64,000 nucleotides of DNA, taken from the NCBI RefSeq assembly GCF_002848265.1, contig NZ_CP025422.1, forward strand, positions 1,518,727-1,582,726. The letters are read 5' to 3'. Source of the stretch: Zhihengliuella sp. ISTPL4 (GTDB taxonomy: Bacteria; Actinomycetota; Actinomycetes; Actinomycetales; Microbacteriaceae). A program made the position numbers and the translations under genes. Shown piece after piece: positions 61,959 through 64,000 of the stretch (within the stretch, counting starts at the first letter, position 1; each line of letters opens with the position of its first letter). The notes under the pieces were generated by a model. The model ran no database searches. It was not told where the DNA came from and worked only from the letters and a program-made list of their open reading frames with translations.

Positions 61959-62624
61959 TCAGTAGCGGGCCGAGAAGGCGCCGTCGGCCTGAAGGAGCTG
62001 ACCGGAGATCCATCGCCCCTCGTCAGAGACGAGGAACTCGACGACGGCGGCGACGTCGGCGGGTCGCCCGAGCCTGCCCAGCGGCGTCATCTCGCCCAGG
62101 GACGTGCGGGTCTCGTCATCCATCCAGCCGGTGTCGATCGGGCCGGGGTTCAGCACGTTCGCCGAGATGCCGCACGGACCCAGTTCGCGGGCGGCGGAGA
62201 TGACGAGCCGATCGAGCGCGCCCTTGGAAGCGCCGTACGGGAGGTTGCCGGTGACGTGATCGCTCGTCAGCGCCACGATCGCACCGCCGTCCTCGCCGAT
62301 CTGGCGTGCGAACGCTGCGATCAGGAGCAGGCTCGCCCGCGCGTTCACGGCGACATGCAGGTCGAAGCTCTCCGCCGTGGTGTCGAGGATTCCGGACTCG
62401 ACATCGTGCGCGTGGCTGAGGATCAGCGCCGAGATCGGACCGTGCTGCGCGTTGACCTCTGCCACGAGGGAGGCAGGGCCCTCCGGCGTCGACAGGTCAG
62501 CCGGGTGGTCGGCGTCGCGCAGATCGCTGGTGACGACCATCCACCCTGCACCGCGCAGGCGGGGGACGATGCCGGCGGCGATGCTGTTCGCACGGGCGGC
62601 ACCGGTGATCAGGGCGAGGGGCAT
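61959..62624 (-). CDS. SDR-family oxidoreductase with an ENR-like nucleotide motif
   Basis: A 221-residue SDR. The cofactor motif reads LITGAARANSIAAGIVPRL, more like enoyl-ACP reductases (TGxxxxxSIA) than classical SDRs. The catalytic set is visible in IVALTSDHVTGNLPYGASKG (Ser, Tyr, Lys), and NVLNPGPIDTGWM plus GQLLQADGAFSARY are classical. In place of the usual NNAG it has ALILSHAHDVESG. Databases often call this group 3-ketoacyl-ACP reductase; the substrate is open. Divergence from NNAG suggests a specialised role. Confidence 0.87.
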   Translation of the reverse strand: MPLALITGAARANSIAAGIVPRLRGAGWMVVTSDLRDADHPADLSTPEGPASLVAEVNAQHGPISALILSHAHDVESGILDTTAESFDLHVAVNARASLLLIAAFARQIGEDGGAIVALTSDHVTGNLPYGASKGALDRLVISAARELGPCGISANVLNPGPIDTGWMDDETRTSLGEMTPLGRLGRPADVAAVVEFLVSDEGRWISGQLLQADGAFSARY

Positions 62625-62661
62625 GCGTTCACGGTAGCGGACGGCGACTCACGCTCGACGC

Positions 62662-63201
62662 TCACATCCCGGCGCACATCGCGACGACACCGCCGGCCAT
62701 CGCCCAGGACTCGACCATCAGCGACCGCACCGCTCCCCCGCGGTGCAGCCGGGGACGGCGCCCCGAGGCCGCGACCGCCCATCCCACGACCCCGAGAGCA
62801 CCCACCAGCACGAACGCCGAGAGCACGCCGTCGAAGCCATGGCCGCCGTGACCGCTCTGGACCCCGGTACCCGTTCCGAAGGCTGGGGTCGAGGCCGATT
62901 CGAACATGCACGCCGCCATCACCAGCGAGCCGAGCGCCCGGTGGCAGCAGGCGGAAGCCGACGGCATCCCGCGCACGCCCATCGTCCCGAGCATGGCCGA
63001 GAGCAGCAGCAACGCTCCCACGATGATCCCGCCCAGCGGGTCGAGGGAGCCGGTGGCCATCAGCAGCATCCCGGCGGCCATTACGAGCGCGGCCTGCCGC
63101 CCCTGCCACGGCACGGCGCGCCCCGCGGCCAGGCAGGCGACGGCTGACACGAGCGCCGCCACCGCCATCAGCCACGATGCTGCCGGGAGCAGAGGATCCA
63201 C
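62662..63201 (-). CDS. DUF5134-like polytopic membrane protein
   Basis: A 179-residue protein with about five hydrophobic segments and His/Cys-rich connecting loops (SACCHRALGSLVMAACMFES, QSGHGGHGFDG). The layout recalls DUF5134 membrane proteins of actinobacteria, whose role is unknown; His-rich loops hint at metal handling, which is inference. Start GTG 63201 has TATACT at exactly 6 nt, so it is leaderless, and the TetR-2 operator abuts that -10. Its stop is 37 nt upstream of the SDR start, so the two may form one operon. Confidence 0.7.
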   Translation of the reverse strand: MDPLLPAASWLMAVAALVSAVACLAAGRAVPWQGRQAALVMAAGMLLMATGSLDPLGGIIVGALLLLSAMLGTMGVRGMPSASACCHRALGSLVMAACMFESASTPAFGTGTGVQSGHGGHGFDGVLSAFVLVGALGVVGWAVAASGRRPRLHRGGAVRSLMVESWAMAGGVVAMCAGM

Positions 63202-63207
63202 AGTCGA

Positions 63208-63213
63208 AGTATA
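63208..63213 (-). promoter_or_regulatory. Leaderless -10 of the DUF5134-like gene
   Basis: TATACT on the minus strand, then TCGACT, then GTG 63201; the neighbouring base 63214 begins the TetR-2 operator. Confidence 0.7.
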
Positions 63214-63229
63214 TTGATCGAGCGCTCAA
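63214..63229. promoter_or_regulatory. TetR-2 operator O1
   Basis: TTGATC-GAGC-GCTCAA, a 6-4-6 dyad with one mismatch pair, between the divergent DUF5134-like and TetR-2 genes. Its twin is at 63938-63953. Confidence 0.7.
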
Positions 63230-63267
63230 AAAAGCGAGACCTGGTATCCATGCGCCAAGATGGGCAG

Positions 63268-63852
63268 GTGCCCCGCATCGTCGACCACGATGAGCGCCGC
63301 CGGCAGATCGCCGAGGCGCTCCTGACCGTGGCTGCACGAGACGGACACGAGAGCGTGTCATCGCGCGCAGTCGCCAAGGAGCTCGGGGTCGCGACCGGCT
63401 CGCTGTGGCACTACTTCGACGGCTTCGACGACGTCATCCGCGCAGCCGCCGCCGAGGTGACCCGCCGCACCGATGAACGCATCGCCGCGGCCACGACAGG
63501 ACTCCGCGGACTCGCCCGCCTGGACGCCCTGATGCGCGAGGTCCTTCCGGTCGACGAGGGAACCCGTACGGAAGCGCGCGTCGTGGTGGGGTTCTGGGGC
63601 CGACTCGCCACCCTCGCCCCCACGCCCGACGCCTCCGCCCCGACCCTCGCCACGTGGCAGGGCAGCATCCAGGCGGCACTCCAGGAGGCGGTCGCCGATG
63701 CCGAGCTGCGCAGCGACACCCCGACCGACGCGCTGATGGCACTGCTGCGCTCGATCACCTACGGCCAGCAGATCGTCGAGGTCACCGAACCCCAGCCGCC
63801 CGCCGCACACCTCGCGGTACTCGACGACATCCTCTCCCCCTGGCGAGCCTGA
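63268..63852 (+). CDS. TetR/AcrR-family regulator (TetR-2)
   Basis: A 194-residue repressor. SSRAVAKELGVATGSLWHYFDGFDDVI is the TetR HTH (in part: ELGVATGSLWHYF). GTG 63268 is preferred over ATG 63250 and GTG/ATG further upstream because the product then begins MPRIVDHDERRRQI, matching MPKIIDHDQRRRDI of TetR-1 and giving nearly the same length; CAAGAT 6 nt upstream fits a weak leaderless box. Operators on both sides suggest it represses itself, the membrane gene at 63201 and the gene starting at 63968. Confidence 0.9.
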   Translation: MPRIVDHDERRRQIAEALLTVAARDGHESVSSRAVAKELGVATGSLWHYFDGFDDVIRAAAAEVTRRTDERIAAATTGLRGLARLDALMREVLPVDEGTRTEARVVVGFWGRLATLAPTPDASAPTLATWQGSIQAALQEAVADAELRSDTPTDALMALLRSITYGQQIVEVTEPQPPAAHLAVLDDILSPWRA

Positions 63853-63937
63853 CCCCGCCTCGCACCCTCGCGACCACCCACGGACCCGTTGCTTGTGCGG
63901 GGCGCGGTGCCGTCGTATCATCGTGCCAACCCGTTTA

Positions 63938-63953
63938 TTGAGCGTTTGCTCGA
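63938..63953. promoter_or_regulatory. TetR-2 operator O2
   Basis: TTGAGC-GTTT-GCTCGA, followed by AAAA as in O1. It lies 14 nt before the start of the next gene. Confidence 0.7.
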
Positions 63954-63967
63954 AAATAGTGAGGTCG

Positions 63968-64000
63968 ATGATGTCCCACCACGCTCCGCAGCCCGTGTCG
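63968..64000 (+). CDS. Start of an unidentified gene, cut by the window end
   Basis: ATG 63968 (or the next ATG, 63971) opens MMSHHAPQPVS and runs off the window. GTGAGG lies about 5 nt upstream. Position behind a TetR gene and its operator suggests an efflux pump or a detoxifying enzyme, but only 11 codons are visible. Confidence 0.45.
   Translation, partial: MMSHHAPQPVS

Overview
The window is about 70% G+C and carries gene neighbourhoods typical of Microbacteriaceae (Actinomycetota), most likely a Microbacterium chromosome. Supporting signs are the eno - divIC/ftsB-like - DUF501 - S8 peptidase - ndh run, the riboflavin operon behind an FMN riboswitch, a GTP-type PEP carboxykinase beside a RamB-like regulator, and many start codons preceded by TANNNT exactly 6 nt upstream, the mark of leaderless actinobacterial transcripts. 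I see no rRNA, tRNA, insertion sequence, prophage structural gene or CRISPR array.

Layout. 1-10.5 kb, mostly minus strand: the start of a cell-envelope/housekeeping protein cut by the window edge, a glycosyltransferase-like protein, ndh, S8 peptidase, DUF501, FtsB-like protein, enolase, an O-methyltransferase, then a GntR - DUF1648 - CPBP membrane operon. 10.6-23.3 kb: DUF4442 protein, APC permease, an AraC/VOC divergent pair, SGNH hydrolase, hisS, mazG, nhaA, ppc, gdhA, a gamma-carbonic-anhydrase-like protein and a second VOC protein. 23.3-32.7 kb: mfd, a GNAT, an Fpg/Nei glycosylase, the rib operon (ribD-ribE-ribBA-ribH) and a small membrane protein. 32.7-38.1 kb: a phosphodiesterase pair, an MHS transporter, a frameshifted VapC, a tiny HTH protein and an ABC exporter. 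38.3-44.4 kb: a gluconeogenic neighbourhood, pckG, ramB and a long gapB-type GAPDH, with an AlkZ-like protein between.

44.6-61.1 kb is the most distinctive region: an accessory catabolic/transport cluster with an amidohydrolase, O-methyltransferase, alpha/beta hydrolase, TetR regulator, a peptide-type ABC importer (OppF, a fused OppC-OppD, OppB, a lipoprotein binding protein), two paralogous aldo/keto-reductase-like proteins that lack the usual catalytic His, an SDR, a zinc alcohol dehydrogenase, two HSL-type esterases and an MFS pump. Four of its promoter regions share one 14-bp dyad, TCTAC-N4-GTRGA, which ties both strands into one candidate regulon with an unknown substrate. 61.2-64 kb holds small proteins, an ENR-like SDR, a membrane protein and a second TetR gene flanked by two copies of a TTGAKC-N4-GCTCRA operator.

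Non-coding structure is unusually rich. A family of intergenic palindromes is built from four short words, two left and two inverted right, at 26.9, 41.8 and 42.9 kb, with related arrays at 38.1 and 53.9 kb. A 17-nt repeat is inserted in frame in ppc and ribE and partly in a VOC gene. Two interlocked divergent promoters lie inside tandem operators at 35.9 kb.
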